DNA of 64,000 nt. It comes from Phenylobacterium sp. Root700 (lineage in GTDB: Bacteria; Pseudomonadota; Alphaproteobacteria; Caulobacterales; Caulobacteraceae). Shown here piece by piece: positions 1-9,700 of this stretch. Made by a program: the position numbers and the translations under genes. Location: assembly GCF_001429025.1 (NCBI RefSeq), contig NZ_LMHT01000009.1:79795-143794 (forward strand). The letters run 5' to 3'. The notes under the pieces are model-generated. The model had not been told where the DNA came from, did not search any database, and saw only the letters and a program-made list of their open reading frames with translations. Numbering within the stretch: the first letter of the stretch is position 1; the number at the start of each line of letters is the position of its first letter.

Positions 1-251
1 GTGCGCGCCCCGAAATAGGGCCTGTTAGTCTCGTTGACACCGAACAGGGGTCAGGCGGGCCGAAAACCTGCCCCTGGGGAAGGGTGTATGGGCGATCAAC
101 CCTCTTTGCGCCTTGAACATCCTCCGGGACTCGACCATGGTCCCGCTCGCTCCCAGCGATTTTTGGGAGAGCGCCCGCTTGGCGCAGTGCTTGCTGCTAG
201 TTGAACGCCTATGAGCCGTCTCCCCAACGGCTCGGGGACCCGGAAATAGGC
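1..251. other. Upstream region of ihfB, no gene recognised
   Basis: No convincing coding frame is seen here. In related genomes rpsA usually lies before ihfB, but nothing in these bases identifies its end. A short hairpin (GAGCCGT at 213-219, ACGGCTC at 227-233) sits just ahead of the ihfB start and could be part of its leader. A TTGACA hexamer at 34-39 has no good -10 partner. Confidence 0.4.
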
Positions 252-533
252 ATGATCAAGTCGGAACTTATCGCCCAACTGGCGGAGGAGAACCCGCATC
301 TCACCCAACGCGACATCGAGCGCGTGGTTGGTGTCATTCTTGAGCGCATGATCCAAGCGCTGGAGACTGACGGCCGGGTTGAGCTGCGCGGCTTCGGCGC
401 CCTATCGGTCCGTTCGCGCGATGCGCGCGCCGGCCGCAATCCGCGCACCGGCGAGGCGGTCGACGTCCGCGCCAAGCATGTGCCGTTCTTCAAAAGCGGC
501 AAAGAGCTCCGCGAGCGGCTGAACGCCGACTAA
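252..533 (+). CDS. ihfB: Integration host factor subunit beta
   Basis: A 93-residue protein of the HU/IHF DNA-bending family, which pairs with IHF-alpha and bends DNA at promoters, origins and recombination sites. The N-terminal helices ([15 protein letters not shown]) are followed by the beta-arm region with the family signature GRNPRTGE around residues 64-71, whose proline intercalates in the minor groove. The frame is open further upstream, but the ATG at 252 gives the usual IHF-beta length and N-terminus. The ribosome site is weak (GGAAAT). It stands alone before mscL. Confidence 0.93.
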   Translation: MIKSELIAQLAEENPHLTQRDIERVVGVILERMIQALETDGRVELRGFGALSVRSRDARAGRNPRTGEAVDVRAKHVPFFKSGKELRERLNAD

Positions 534-611
534 GATCGTTTTTGCTTTCCAGTTGACCTGAGGGAACGGGCGGGTCGATCCTGCCTGATCTTCACTGATC
601 AACGGTGGACC

Positions 612-1016
612 ATGAGCATCTTCTCTGAATTCCGCGAATTCATCGCGCGCGGCAATGTCATCGACCTGGCGGTCGGTGTGATCATTGGCGCGTCGTTCAA
701 CAAGATCGTCGATAGTCTGGTCAACCAGATCATCATGCCGCCGATCGGGCTGCTGATGGGCGGCATGGACTTTTCCAAGCTTGAGTGGGTGCTGAGGGCC
801 GATGATCCGGCCACGGCCAAGGTCAGTGAGCTGGTGGCCATCCAGTACGGGGCCTTCATCAACACCCTGATCCAGTTCCTGATCGTCGCCTGGGTGATCT
901 TCATGCTGGTCAAGGGCGTGAACCGCATGCGCAGCCAGGCCCCGGAAGCGCCTCCCGCGCCCTCCGCGAGCGAAGCCCTGCTGGTCGAGATCCGCGACCT
1001 GCTGAAGGCCCGTTAG
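612..1016 (+). CDS. mscL: Large-conductance mechanosensitive channel MscL
   Basis: A 134-residue inner-membrane channel that opens under membrane tension to release solutes during osmotic downshock. The N-terminal amphipathic helix ([15 protein letters not shown]) leads into TM1 (about residues 15-45, glycine-rich pore-lining VGVIIGASF), a periplasmic loop and TM2 (about 74-100). The C-terminal helix follows a proline/alanine-rich linker ([10 protein letters not shown]) and resembles the bundle that forms the pentamer stalk. The length is normal. It lies 78 bases after ihfB and 55 before trpF on the same strand. Confidence 0.95.
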   Translation: MSIFSEFREFIARGNVIDLAVGVIIGASFNKIVDSLVNQIIMPPIGLLMGGMDFSKLEWVLRADDPATAKVSELVAIQYGAFINTLIQFLIVAWVIFMLVKGVNRMRSQAPEAPPAPSASEALLVEIRDLLKAR

Positions 1017-1071
1017 CCTAAAAGCCGGTAATCGGCTTGGCTTGGCGCGTGCAACGCCCTAATTCCCGGGC

Positions 1072-1716
1072 ATGACGGCGCGCGCCAAGATCTGCGGACT
1101 CTCCACGCCCGAGGCGGTTCGCGCCGCCCTCGAGGGCGGGGCGAGTCATATCGGCTTCGTATTCTTCGCCAAGAGCCCGCGGGACATCGATCCGCAGGCG
1201 GCTGATCGCCTGGCCGCCCCGGCGCGGGCGGCCGGCGTCAAGATCGTCGCGGTGACGGTCGATCCCGACGACGTCCTGCTGGACCGGCTGGCCGCCACGC
1301 TGAAACCCGACTTCATTCAGCTGCATGGCAAGGAAACCCCGGCCCGCACGCGCCAGGCGGGGGTCCGCACGGGCGCTGGGATCATCAAGGCGCTGCCGGT
1401 GTCGGACGCCGCTGATCTCGACGCGGCCAAGGCCTATGAGACCGTCGTCGATCACCTGATGTTCGACGCCCGCCCGCCGAAGGATTCGGTTCTGCCGGGC
1501 GGCACCGGCTCTCGTTTCGACTGGACCCTGACCGCCGGACGGCGTTTCGAGCGTCCGTGGTTCCTGGCCGGGGGCCTGGATCCCTGGAACGTCGGCGAGG
1601 CCGTGCGGCTGTCGGGCGCGGGCCTGGTGGACGTTTCCTCTGGCGTGGAACGCGGTCCCGGACTAAAGGACCCGGCTCTGATCACGGCGTTTCTAGACGC
1701 TGTCCGCCGCGCTTGA
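1072..1716 (+). CDS. trpF: Phosphoribosylanthranilate isomerase
   Basis: A 214-residue single-domain (beta/alpha)8 enzyme converting N-(5-phosphoribosyl)anthranilate to CdRP, the third step of tryptophan synthesis. The catalytic Cys is in [11 protein letters not shown] (about residue 8) and the catalytic Asp in MFDARPPK (about residue 138). The phosphate-binding loops [11 protein letters not shown] and [10 protein letters not shown] are intact. It opens a trpF-trpB-trpA run, with 14 bases between its stop and the trpB start. Confidence 0.94.
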   Translation: MTARAKICGLSTPEAVRAALEGGASHIGFVFFAKSPRDIDPQAADRLAAPARAAGVKIVAVTVDPDDVLLDRLAATLKPDFIQLHGKETPARTRQAGVRTGAGIIKALPVSDAADLDAAKAYETVVDHLMFDARPPKDSVLPGGTGSRFDWTLTAGRRFERPWFLAGGLDPWNVGEAVRLSGAGLVDVSSGVERGPGLKDPALITAFLDAVRRA

Positions 1717-1730
1717 AGTTGCAAAGCCCC

Positions 1731-2951
1731 GTGAACGCTCCAGCCAAACCCAACGATTACACCGCCTATCCCGACGCCGCAGGGCGATTTGGCGACTACG
1801 GCGGCCGCTACGTGCCCGAGACCCTGATGCCGCTGGTCCACGACCTGGACGCGGCCTACAGCGCCGCCAAGGCCGATCCGGCGTTCCAGGCCGAGCTGAA
1901 CAGCTTCCTGACCCACTATGTCGGCCGTCCCAGCCCGCTCTATTACGCCGAGCGGCTGACCGAGCATTTCGGCGGCGCGAAGATCTATCTGAAGCGCGAA
2001 GAGCTGAATCACACCGGCTCGCACAAGATCAACAACTGCATGGGCCAGATCCTGCTGGCCCGCCGCATGGGCAAGACCCGGATCATCGCCGAGACCGGCG
2101 CGGGTCAGCACGGCGTGGCGACCGCCACGGTCTGCGCCCGCTTCGGCCTGCCCTGCGTGGTCTATATGGGCGCGGTGGACGTCGAGCGGCAAAAGCCCAA
2201 CGTCTTCCGCATGAACCTGCTGGGCGCCCAGGTGGAGCCGGTGACCTCGGGGTCGGCGACCCTGAAGGACGCCATGAACGAGGCCCTGCGCGACTGGGTC
2301 ACCAATGTTCACGACACCTATTATCTGATCGGCACCGCGGCGGGGATGCATCCCTATCCGGAGATGGTGCGCGATTTCCAATCGGTCATCGGCCAGGAAA
2401 CCCGCCGTCAGGTAATGGAACTGGAAGGCCGACTGCCTGACGCCGTGGTGGCGTGCGTGGGCGGCGGCTCCAACGCCATCGGCCTGTTCCATCCGTTCCT
2501 CAACGACGAGGGTGTCAAGCTCATCGGCGTCGAAGCGGCGGGCGAGGGCATGGAGACGGGGCGTCACGCCGCGGCCATCAATGGCGGCCGTCCGGGCGTC
2601 CTGCATGGCAACATGACCTATCTGCTGCAGGACGATGAGGGCCAGATCACCGAGGCCCATTCGATCTCGGCCGGCCTCGATTATCCCGGTATCGGCCCGG
2701 AACATTCCTGGCTGCACGATGTCGGCCGGGCGACCTATCTGACCGCCACCGACACCGAATCGCTCGACGCCTTCAAGCTGTGCGCCGAACTGGAAGGCAT
2801 CCTGCCGGCCATCGAGTCGGCCCATGCCCTGGCCCGCCTGCCGGACGTCGCCAAGGACGTCGGCAAGGGCGGGATCGTGGTGCTGAACCTGTCCGGCCGT
2901 GGCGACAAGGACGTGGCGACCGTCGCCGCGCATCTGGGACGCACGATTTGA
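1731..2951 (+). CDS. trpB: Tryptophan synthase beta chain
   Basis: A 406-residue PLP enzyme that condenses indole with L-serine to make tryptophan. The PLP lysine is in [10 protein letters not shown] (about residue 99), and the phosphate-binding glycine loop GGGSNAIG is present. The GTG start at 1731 gives [15 protein letters not shown], matching the usual N-terminus. The frame stays open upstream into trpF, but that part looks like shadow translation. The stop TGA overlaps the TTG start of trpA (TTGA), indicating coupled translation of the alpha2-beta2 complex. Confidence 0.95.
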   Translation: MNAPAKPNDYTAYPDAAGRFGDYGGRYVPETLMPLVHDLDAAYSAAKADPAFQAELNSFLTHYVGRPSPLYYAERLTEHFGGAKIYLKREELNHTGSHKINNCMGQILLARRMGKTRIIAETGAGQHGVATATVCARFGLPCVVYMGAVDVERQKPNVFRMNLLGAQVEPVTSGSATLKDAMNEALRDWVTNVHDTYYLIGTAAGMHPYPEMVRDFQSVIGQETRRQVMELEGRLPDAVVACVGGGSNAIGLFHPFLNDEGVKLIGVEAAGEGMETGRHAAAINGGRPGVLHGNMTYLLQDDEGQITEAHSISAGLDYPGIGPEHSWLHDVGRATYLTATDTESLDAFKLCAELEGILPAIESAHALARLPDVAKDVGKGGIVVLNLSGRGDKDVATVAAHLGRTI

Positions 2952-3781
2952 CCAAGGCTCGTATCGACGCGCGCTTCGCCGCCCTGAAATCCGAGGGCCG
3001 CGCGGCCTTCGTGGCCTATATCATGGCCGGCGACCCCGATTACGCCACCGGCTTGGAGATCCTCAAGGGCCTGCCGGCCGCCGGCGCTGACCTGATCGAG
3101 GTCGGCTTCCCGTTCTCCGATCCGATGGCCGAAGGCCCGCCGATCCAGCGCGCCGCCTTGCGGGCGCTTGAGAACGGCATGACGCTCTCCAAGACCCTGG
3201 CGATGATCGCCGAGTTCCGGAAGGGCGACCAGACGACGCCGGTCATTCTGATGGGCTACGCCAACCCGCTGGTGAACCGCGGCTTCGAAACCTTCGCCCA
3301 TGACGCGGCCGCCGCCGGCGCCGACGGTCTGATCGTGGTGGATATCCCCCCCGAAGAGGCCGATCCGCTGGCCGACGCCTTGGACGCTGAACAACTCTCC
3401 CTGCTGCTGCTGTCGACGCCCACCAGCGACGACGCGCGGCTGAAGATCATCCTGCGCCGCACTTCCGGCTTCGCCTATTACGTCTCGGTCGCGGGTGTGA
3501 CCGGCGTGAAGGAAGCCGACGCCGATGTCGTCGCCCCCCATGTCGCGCGGGTGCGCGCGGCGGGCGGCCTGCCGGTCGCGGTGGGCTTTGGCATCAAGAC
3601 GCCGGAACGGGCGGCCGCCATCGCGCGGGTCGCCGACGGCGTCGTGGTCGGCTCGGCGCTGGTCGAAGAGATTGCGACAGGCTTGGCAATGAACGAATCT
3701 GTGACTGACCGGGTTCTTTCCAAAGTCGAATCCTTGGCTAAGGCTGTGCGCTCCGCGCGAGTCGAAAGCCTCACGGTGTAG
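2948..3781 (+). CDS. trpA: Tryptophan synthase alpha chain
   Basis: A 277-residue (beta/alpha)8 subunit that cleaves indole-3-glycerol phosphate and channels indole to TrpB. The TTG start overlaps the trpB stop by three bases and gives [13 protein letters not shown], the expected N-terminus. The active-site segment reads [14 protein letters not shown]. The catalytic Glu (E51 here, E49 in E. coli) is kept, but the second acid, Asp60 in E. coli, aligns with Glu62. The phosphate-site glycines ([19 protein letters not shown]) are intact. Only six bases separate it from accD. Confidence 0.94.
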   Translation: MTKARIDARFAALKSEGRAAFVAYIMAGDPDYATGLEILKGLPAAGADLIEVGFPFSDPMAEGPPIQRAALRALENGMTLSKTLAMIAEFRKGDQTTPVILMGYANPLVNRGFETFAHDAAAAGADGLIVVDIPPEEADPLADALDAEQLSLLLLSTPTSDDARLKIILRRTSGFAYYVSVAGVTGVKEADADVVAPHVARVRAAGGLPVAVGFGIKTPERAAAIARVADGVVVGSALVEEIATGLAMNESVTDRVLSKVESLAKAVRSARVESLTV

Positions 3782-3787
3782 AACCCC

Positions 3788-4717
3788 ATGGCGATGGCTG
3801 AACAGCGAAACGACAAGACCGGCAAGGGACCCCAGGGTCCGAAGGAGCGGCGCGGCTGGCTGTCGCGCATTGCGCCCGGCGTGCGCAATCTCGTCACCAA
3901 ACGCGAGACCCCCGAGAACCTCTGGGTGAAGTGCCCGGACACGGGCGAAATGATCTATCGCTCGGACCTGGAAGCCGCCCTCTGGGTGACGCCGTCCGGC
4001 AGCCATATGCGGATCGGCGCCGAACAGCGCCTGCGCTACACCTTCGACGACGGCCAGTACGAGAAGCTGCCCTTCCCGACCGGCGTGGTCGACGATCCGC
4101 TCAAGTTCCCTGACGACCGCTCCTACGGCGACCGGCTGAAAGCCGCCCGCAAGGCGACGGGCGCCCAGGATTCGATGACCAGCGGCTACGGAAAGATCCA
4201 GGACCTGCCGGTCGTGGTCACCGTGCAGGACTTCAGCTTCATGGGTGGTTCGCTCGGCATGGGCGCCGGCGAGGCCTTCATCAAGGCCGCGCAGGAAGCT
4301 GTGAAGCGCAACTGCCCCTATGTGATCTTCACCGCCTCGGGCGGCGCCCGCATGCAGGAGGGCACGCTCTCCCTGATGCAGATGGCCCGCACGACCCTGG
4401 CGCTGAACGAGGTCAAGGCCGCGGGCCTGCCCTACATCGTGGTGCTGACCGATCCGACCAGCGGCGGCGTCGCCGCCTCCTACGCCATGCTGGGCGACAT
4501 CCATCTGGCCGAGCCGAACGCCATGGTCGCCTTTGCGGGCCGCCGGGTGATCGAGCAGACCATTCGCGAGGTCCTGCCTCCGGGTTTCCAACGCGCCGAA
4601 TTCCTGGTCGAGCGCGGTCAGATCGACCGGGTGGTCCAGCGTTCGGAAATGCGCGACGTGCTCGGTTCGATCCTCAAGACCCTGATGATGGGACGCGATC
4701 GCTCGAAAGCCGCCTAA
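3788..4717 (+). CDS. accD: Acetyl-CoA carboxylase carboxyltransferase subunit beta
   Basis: A 309-residue subunit that, with AccA, transfers CO2 from biotin to acetyl-CoA in fatty-acid synthesis. The carboxyltransferase fold covers about residues 105-300, with FMGGSLGMGAGEAF, the oxyanion-site ASGGARMQEG and DPTSGGVAASYAM. The N-terminal zinc-ribbon region (WVKCPDTGEMIYRSD) keeps only one of the four cysteines of the E. coli protein, so zinc binding is doubtful; degenerate ribbons are common in alphaproteobacteria. It is in the trp run, followed by folC. Confidence 0.94.
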   Translation: MAMAEQRNDKTGKGPQGPKERRGWLSRIAPGVRNLVTKRETPENLWVKCPDTGEMIYRSDLEAALWVTPSGSHMRIGAEQRLRYTFDDGQYEKLPFPTGVVDDPLKFPDDRSYGDRLKAARKATGAQDSMTSGYGKIQDLPVVVTVQDFSFMGGSLGMGAGEAFIKAAQEAVKRNCPYVIFTASGGARMQEGTLSLMQMARTTLALNEVKAAGLPYIVVLTDPTSGGVAASYAMLGDIHLAEPNAMVAFAGRRVIEQTIREVLPPGFQRAEFLVERGQIDRVVQRSEMRDVLGSILKTLMMGRDRSKAA

Positions 4718-4774
4718 GGCCACATCTTGAACATTGCGAGGTCTGCGCTCCGGCTCAGACCTCTGCGACCTGGG

Positions 4775-4792
4775 CCCCGGCCTGCGCCGGGG
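4775..4792. repeat. Short intergenic palindrome between accD and folC
   Basis: CCCCGGC (4775-4781) pairs with GCCGGGG (4786-4792) around a CTGC loop. It resembles the GC-rich palindromic intergenic repeats elsewhere in the window and may modulate accD-folC read-through. Confidence 0.5.
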
Positions 4793-4831
4793 CGACCAGA
4801 GGCGCACGAACCGACCGCGAGCCAGACGCCC

Positions 4832-6151
4832 ATGTATGATCCGATCCGCGCCTCCGACGAGGTGATCCTGCGTCTGCGCGCCAACCACCCGTCGCTGATC
4901 GACCTGACCACGGGCCGGGTGGAGCGCCTGCTGGACGCCCTGGGCAATCCTGAGAAGCGGCTGCCGCCGGTGATCCACGTGGCCGGCACCAACGGCAAGG
5001 GTTCGACCGTCGCCTATCTGCGGGCCATCGCTGAGGCGGCGGGCCTGCGGGTTCACGCCATCACCTCGCCGCACCTGGTCCGCTTCGCCGAGCGTATCCG
5101 CCTGGCCGGAACCCTGATCACCGACGAGCAGCTATCGGTGCTGATCGACAAGGTCGAGGCGGCCAACGCCGGCCAGCCGATCAGCTTCTTCGAGATCACC
5201 ACCGTGCTGGCGATCCAGGCGTTCGCCGAGACGCCGGCCGATCTTTGCATCGTCGAGGTCGGCCTGGGCGGCCGGTTCGACGCCACCAACATCTTCGCCG
5301 CACCGGCCGTCACCGTCATCACGCCGGTCGACTACGATCATCTGGAGATGCTCGGCCCCGAGCTTTCCAAGATCGCCTGGGAGAAGGCCGGGATCATCAA
5401 GCAGGGCCGCCCTGTCGTGATCGCCCGCCAGATCGAGGAGGGCGAGGCGGTGATCCTGGAGGAGGCGCAGAAGCTGTCGGCGCCCGCCACCCTGATGGGC
5501 CGCGATTTCGACGCCTGGGAGGAGCGCGGTCGTCTGCTCGTCCAGATGCCGGACCAGCTCTACGACCTGCCGGGCCCCAGCCTGTTCGGCGGCTATCAGT
5601 TCGCCAACGCTGGCCTGGCCGTGGCCGCGGCCCTGGCCCTGAATGATCCCCGCATTGATGAAGAGGCCCTGGCCAAGGGCGTTTCCAGCGCGGTCTGGCC
5701 GGCGCGGTTCCAACGCCTGACCGATGGCCCGATGGCCCGGCTGGCGGCCGAGCGCGGCGCTGACCTCTGGCTCGACGGCGGGCACAACCCCCATGCGGGC
5801 CGCGCCTTGGCCGAGGCCGCCGGGCGCCTCGTGGCGCGTGATCCGCGGCCCTTGGTGCTGGTCGCCGCCATGTTCGCCCGCAAGGACGCGCTGGGCTTCT
5901 TCCAGCCTTTCGGCGACCTGAAGCCGCAGGTCTTCACCACGACCTTCGATTCCCCGAACGCCGCGCCCGCTGATGAACTGACGACAGCGGCGACGCAGGC
6001 CGGGCTGGCGGCCGAGCAGGTTGCGAATGTCGAGGAAGGGCTGCGACGGGCGCTGGCGGCGCCGGGTCCCGCGCCGCACGTGCTGATCTGCGGGGGGCTG
6101 CACTTCGCGGGCGAGGTGCTGGCCATGAGCCCGGAGACCTGGCCGAGCTAG
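4832..6151 (+). CDS. folC: Bifunctional folylpolyglutamate/dihydrofolate synthase
   Basis: A 439-residue Mur-ligase-type enzyme that adds glutamate to dihydropteroate and folates. The ATP loop is HVAGTNGKGSTVAYL (about residues 50-64), followed by the folate-site ITSPHLVRFAERI and GLGGRFDATN. The C-terminal domain carries WLDGGHNPHAGR. The frame is open 35 codons further upstream, but that part covers a palindromic repeat and looks noncoding; the ATG at 4832 gives the usual N-terminus (MYDPIRASDEVILRL). It is last in the trpFBA-accD-folC run and converges on trxA. Confidence 0.93.
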   Translation: MYDPIRASDEVILRLRANHPSLIDLTTGRVERLLDALGNPEKRLPPVIHVAGTNGKGSTVAYLRAIAEAAGLRVHAITSPHLVRFAERIRLAGTLITDEQLSVLIDKVEAANAGQPISFFEITTVLAIQAFAETPADLCIVEVGLGGRFDATNIFAAPAVTVITPVDYDHLEMLGPELSKIAWEKAGIIKQGRPVVIARQIEEGEAVILEEAQKLSAPATLMGRDFDAWEERGRLLVQMPDQLYDLPGPSLFGGYQFANAGLAVAAALALNDPRIDEEALAKGVSSAVWPARFQRLTDGPMARLAAERGADLWLDGGHNPHAGRALAEAAGRLVARDPRPLVLVAAMFARKDALGFFQPFGDLKPQVFTTTFDSPNAAPADELTTAATQAGLAAEQVANVEEGLRRALAAPGPAPHVLICGGLHFAGEVLAMSPETWPS

Positions 6152-6165
6152 GTCACGGTGCTGAA

Positions 6166-6303
6166 TGTCATCCCGGAAAGCGCGAAGCGCTTGTCCGGGA
6201 CCCATTCGCGCGAGGCTCACCGGAAGAGGCGAGGCCTCGGATATCTTGAGCCATCAGGTGTTCATGGGCCCCGGACAGCCGCTGCGCGACTTCCGGGGTG
6301 ACA
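6166..6303. repeat. Inverted-repeat element between convergent folC and trxA
   Basis: The left arm (6166-6204, TGTCATCCCGGAAAGCGCG...) and right arm (6265-6303, ending GACTTCCGGGGTGACA) are near-perfect inverted copies, with about five differences over 39 bases. About 60 bases lie between them. Each arm can also fold on itself (CCCGGA...TCCGGG). It has the form of a REP/BIME-type intergenic repeat and lies between converging genes, where it could act as a two-way terminator. Confidence 0.7.
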
Positions 6304-6325
6304 CCGTGGCTCGTTGCGAGGGCTG

Positions 6326-6649
6326 TTAGACCCCCGCCTCGTTCAGCCATTCCAGGATCTTCTGCTTGGGCATGGCGCCGACCTTCATCGAGGCCATCTG
6401 GCCGTCCTTGAACAGCATCATGGTGGGGATGCCGCGCACGCCGTAGCGCGAAGGGGTGGTCGGGCTGTCTTCGATGTTCAGCTTGGCCACGGTGACCTGA
6501 TCGCTGAGTTCAGCGGCGATCTGCTCCAGGGCAGGGGCGATCTGCTTGCACGGGCCGCACCATTCAGCCCAAAAATCCACCAGCACGGGCTTGGAAGCCT
6601 GCAGAACGTCCTTGTCGAAGGACTCGTCGGTGACCGTCACGGTGCTCAT
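6326..6649 (-). CDS. trxA: Thioredoxin 1
   Basis: A 107-residue cytoplasmic thioredoxin that reduces protein disulfides with electrons from thioredoxin reductase. The redox motif WCGPCK is at about residues 31-36 and the cis-proline is in GIPTMMLFKDG. The ATG at 6649 gives MSTVTVTDESF with AGGAGC upstream; the open frame before it covers the addA-trxA spacer and is not thioredoxin-like. It lies 80 bases after addA and is the last gene of the long minus-strand operon. Confidence 0.95.
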   Translation of the reverse strand: MSTVTVTDESFDKDVLQASKPVLVDFWAEWCGPCKQIAPALEQIAAELSDQVTVAKLNIEDSPTTPSRYGVRGIPTMMLFKDGQMASMKVGAMPKQKILEWLNEAGV

Positions 6650-6729
6650 GAAAAGCTCCTCATAGCGCGGCCTGGAAAACGCGTGGCCACGACTCTCAGT
6701 CCGCGATGTAAGCGGGCCGGCCCCTGGTA

Positions 6730-9700
6730 TCAACCTTCGCGGTGAAGCTGAGCAAGGGTTTCGGCCAACAGCTTTTCTGGAACCGCCATCAGCTTCGGCC
6801 CGTCGGTCCAGACCAATGCGGCCTCGATCGTGCGGCCTTCGAAGATGTCGGCCAGCACCGCCGCATAGATCGCCATCTGCCGCAGATAGGCGGGGTCGGC
6901 GTCCTCGATGCGCTGCGGCGAGGGGCGGTTGGTCTTGAAGTCGGCGACCAGCACGCGGTCTGGCAACACCACCAGCCGGTCGATCCGGCCCGAGATCGCC
7001 AGGCCAGGGGGCAGGCGGCTGGCGGTCCCGGCCACCGAAACCTCGGCGCGGCTGCCGGGCCCGAACACCTCGGCGAACCTTGCATCCTCAAGCACGCCAA
7101 GCGCCGCGCCGATCATCTCGGCGCGCTGATCGTCGGTCAGGTCGCGTTCGCGGGCCAAGATGCGCCCGGCGGCCGAGGCGCGTTCGGCGACGGTCAGGTC
7201 GGGCAGGATCTGCAGCAGGCGGTGGATCAGGTCGCCGCGTCGGAACCGGCCCAGCCCCTGGGCGCGGATCAGCGGCGAGGCGGCTGGGGTGACGACGTCC
7301 TCGCCCAGCTGCGAGGGCGAGGCGTAGCGGGCGTAGGCCTCGGCCTTGGCCTCGATCGACGCCCAGGCGGGGACCGGCGAGACCGTGTTCACAATCGCGG
7401 CGCCGGCGCCCAGGGCCTGCGGATCAGGGCCGAAACGCACGATCTCCATGCCGTTCGCGCGGATCGCCCGTTTGTCGCCGGAAACGTCGGCATGTTCGAA
7501 GGCGTCGTTGATGGCGCCCCACCAGCCCTTGATGTTTTCTTCCTTGGCGTTGGCCGCCACCCGGCCGCAGAGCACCAGCCGGTCGCGGGCGCGGGTCAGG
7601 GCGACGTAGAGTAGGCGATAGGCCTCGTCCTCGTCCTTCTTGGCGCGCCATTCGCGGGCGCGGCCCGAGGCCTCGCAGTCGCCGGCCTTCGAGGCGCTCC
7701 ACAGGAAGCCGCCATCTTGCGTCGCCAGCAGCGGCGAGCCGCGCGCGGTCCGCGACAGCGTCGTCTCCGGCAGGAAGACGATTGGCGCCTCCAGCCCCTT
7801 GGCGCCGTGGGCGGTCATGACCCGGACCTCGTCGCGGCCGGACTCCATCTCGCGCTTCACGGTGATGTCGAGGTTGGCGAAGGCGGCGGCCAGGCTCTCC
7901 AGGTCCTCGACGCCCCGGTTCTCGGCGGCCAGCACCTGGGCCAGGAATTCGTCCAGGGCGTCCTCGGCCTCGCTGCCCAGCCGGCCCAGCAGGCGTTGAC
8001 GCATCGAGCGCCCGGCGCCGTCGCGCAGACCCAGCAGCCGCGAATAGAGCTCGAACGGCCGCTGGGTTTTGGCCGCGTCGCGCACCCAGGTCAGCAGCTG
8101 CGCCGCCGCGCGCCACTCCGGCGCCTCGTCCTGGCGGCGGTGCAGCACGGCGATCAGGTTCTCGCGGCCGCGCCCCTTGGCCAGGGCGTAGAGGCTGTCG
8201 TCGGAGAGGTCGCAGAACGGGCTGCGCAGCAGGGCCGCCAGGGTCAGTTCGTCGGACGGGAACTGGGCGAAGCGGGCGATGGCCACCAGGTCGTCGAAGA
8301 CGATGTGCTCGGACAGCGCCAGCCGGTCGGCGCCGGCCACCGGGATCTTGCGGTGCTTCAGGGCCCGCAGGATCTCTTCGAACAGCGCCTTGCGCCGCCG
8401 CACGAGGATCAGCACGTCGCCGGCGGTGGCGGGACGCCATTGCCGCAGATCCTTGTCGAACACGCCGTCGCCGCGGGCGATCAGGGCGGCGATCTCGCCC
8501 GCGATCTTCTCGGCCAGCCGCTTGTTGGCGCTGCCCTCGCTCTCCTGGTCGAGGGGCGCGTCCCAGGCGTCGTGGATCTCGATCTTTTCCTCGCGCTCCA
8601 GCGGCCACAGGTCGACGCAGCCATGGTCGGTGCGCACGGCGGTGTGGACGATGGGCTCGACCTCGACGCGGGGCAGGACGGCGCCGGCCAGTTCAGGCGG
8701 CGCGAAGGCCGCGTCCACGAACCGCAGCACCTGGGGCGTCGAGCGCCAGGAGGTCAGCAGGTCCACCCGCTCGAACCGGAACCCGGCGCCGGTGGCGCGG
8801 TCCTTGTGGAACTCGAATTCCTGGATCAGCAGCTCGGGCCGCGCGCCCTGGAACGAGTAGATCGACTGCTTCTCGTCACCCACGACGAACATGTTGCGTT
8901 CCAGCCGCTCGCGCACGGTGGGCGCGCCGACGCCGGAGAAGAACTCCTCGGTCAGGGCGCGGACGATCTCCCACTGCTCGGGCGCGGTGTCCTGCGCCTC
9001 ATCGACCAGGATGTGGTCGATGCCGCCGTCCAGCTTGAACAGCACCCAGGCGGCCATCGGGCGGGAGGCGACCAGGTCGCGGGTCTTCTCGATCAGGTCG
9101 CTGAAGTCGAGCGAGCCGGACGAGGATTTCTCGATGCCGTAGGCGGTCAGGTAGGCGTTGGCGAGGATCAGGGCCGAGCCGGTGTCGATCGCCACCTGGG
9201 CGGCGCGCATCTGGTCGCGGGCCTGCTCCAATCGGTCCTGCTCGGACAGCAGGAACATCCGCAATTGCTCGCGGGGCTTCAGGCCGCTGGTCTTGGCGAC
9301 CCAGGTCGCGGGCGTGCCCTCGCCCTTTTCGGTGAACAGGGCGGCCAGGCAGTCGGCGAGCGTCGCGGCGAGATTGCTGGCGACGGCTTTCAGCGCGGCG
9401 GCGTTCTTCTGGTCGGTCTTGGTGCCCAGGGCCAGCACCTCGGCGCACTCGGTCCAGGCCCGGCGGTCGAGCTGCGCCATGACGGCGTTTTCGAGGGCGT
9501 CCGGATCAGTCGCTTCATCGAAGCCGCAGACGGACCAGACGTCGTCCATCGTCCCGGCCAGTCCGCCGTTGCGGGCGATGTAGTCGGCCAGGCGGCCGCG
9601 CGCGGACTCGAACGACCCGAACATCGACTGGAAGCTGCCGAAGTCGAGCGCGATGGAGAACCGCGCATAGGCCTCGGCGACCAGGCCCTCGCCCTTCAAG

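Noticed and set aside
96..356. An 86-codon minus-strand frame across the ihfB start
   Set aside because: It overlaps the ihfB coding region and looks like shadow translation.
2735..5074. A 779-codon minus-strand open frame across trpA, accD and folC
   Set aside because: It lies opposite three unmistakable genes and shows no protein-like motifs.
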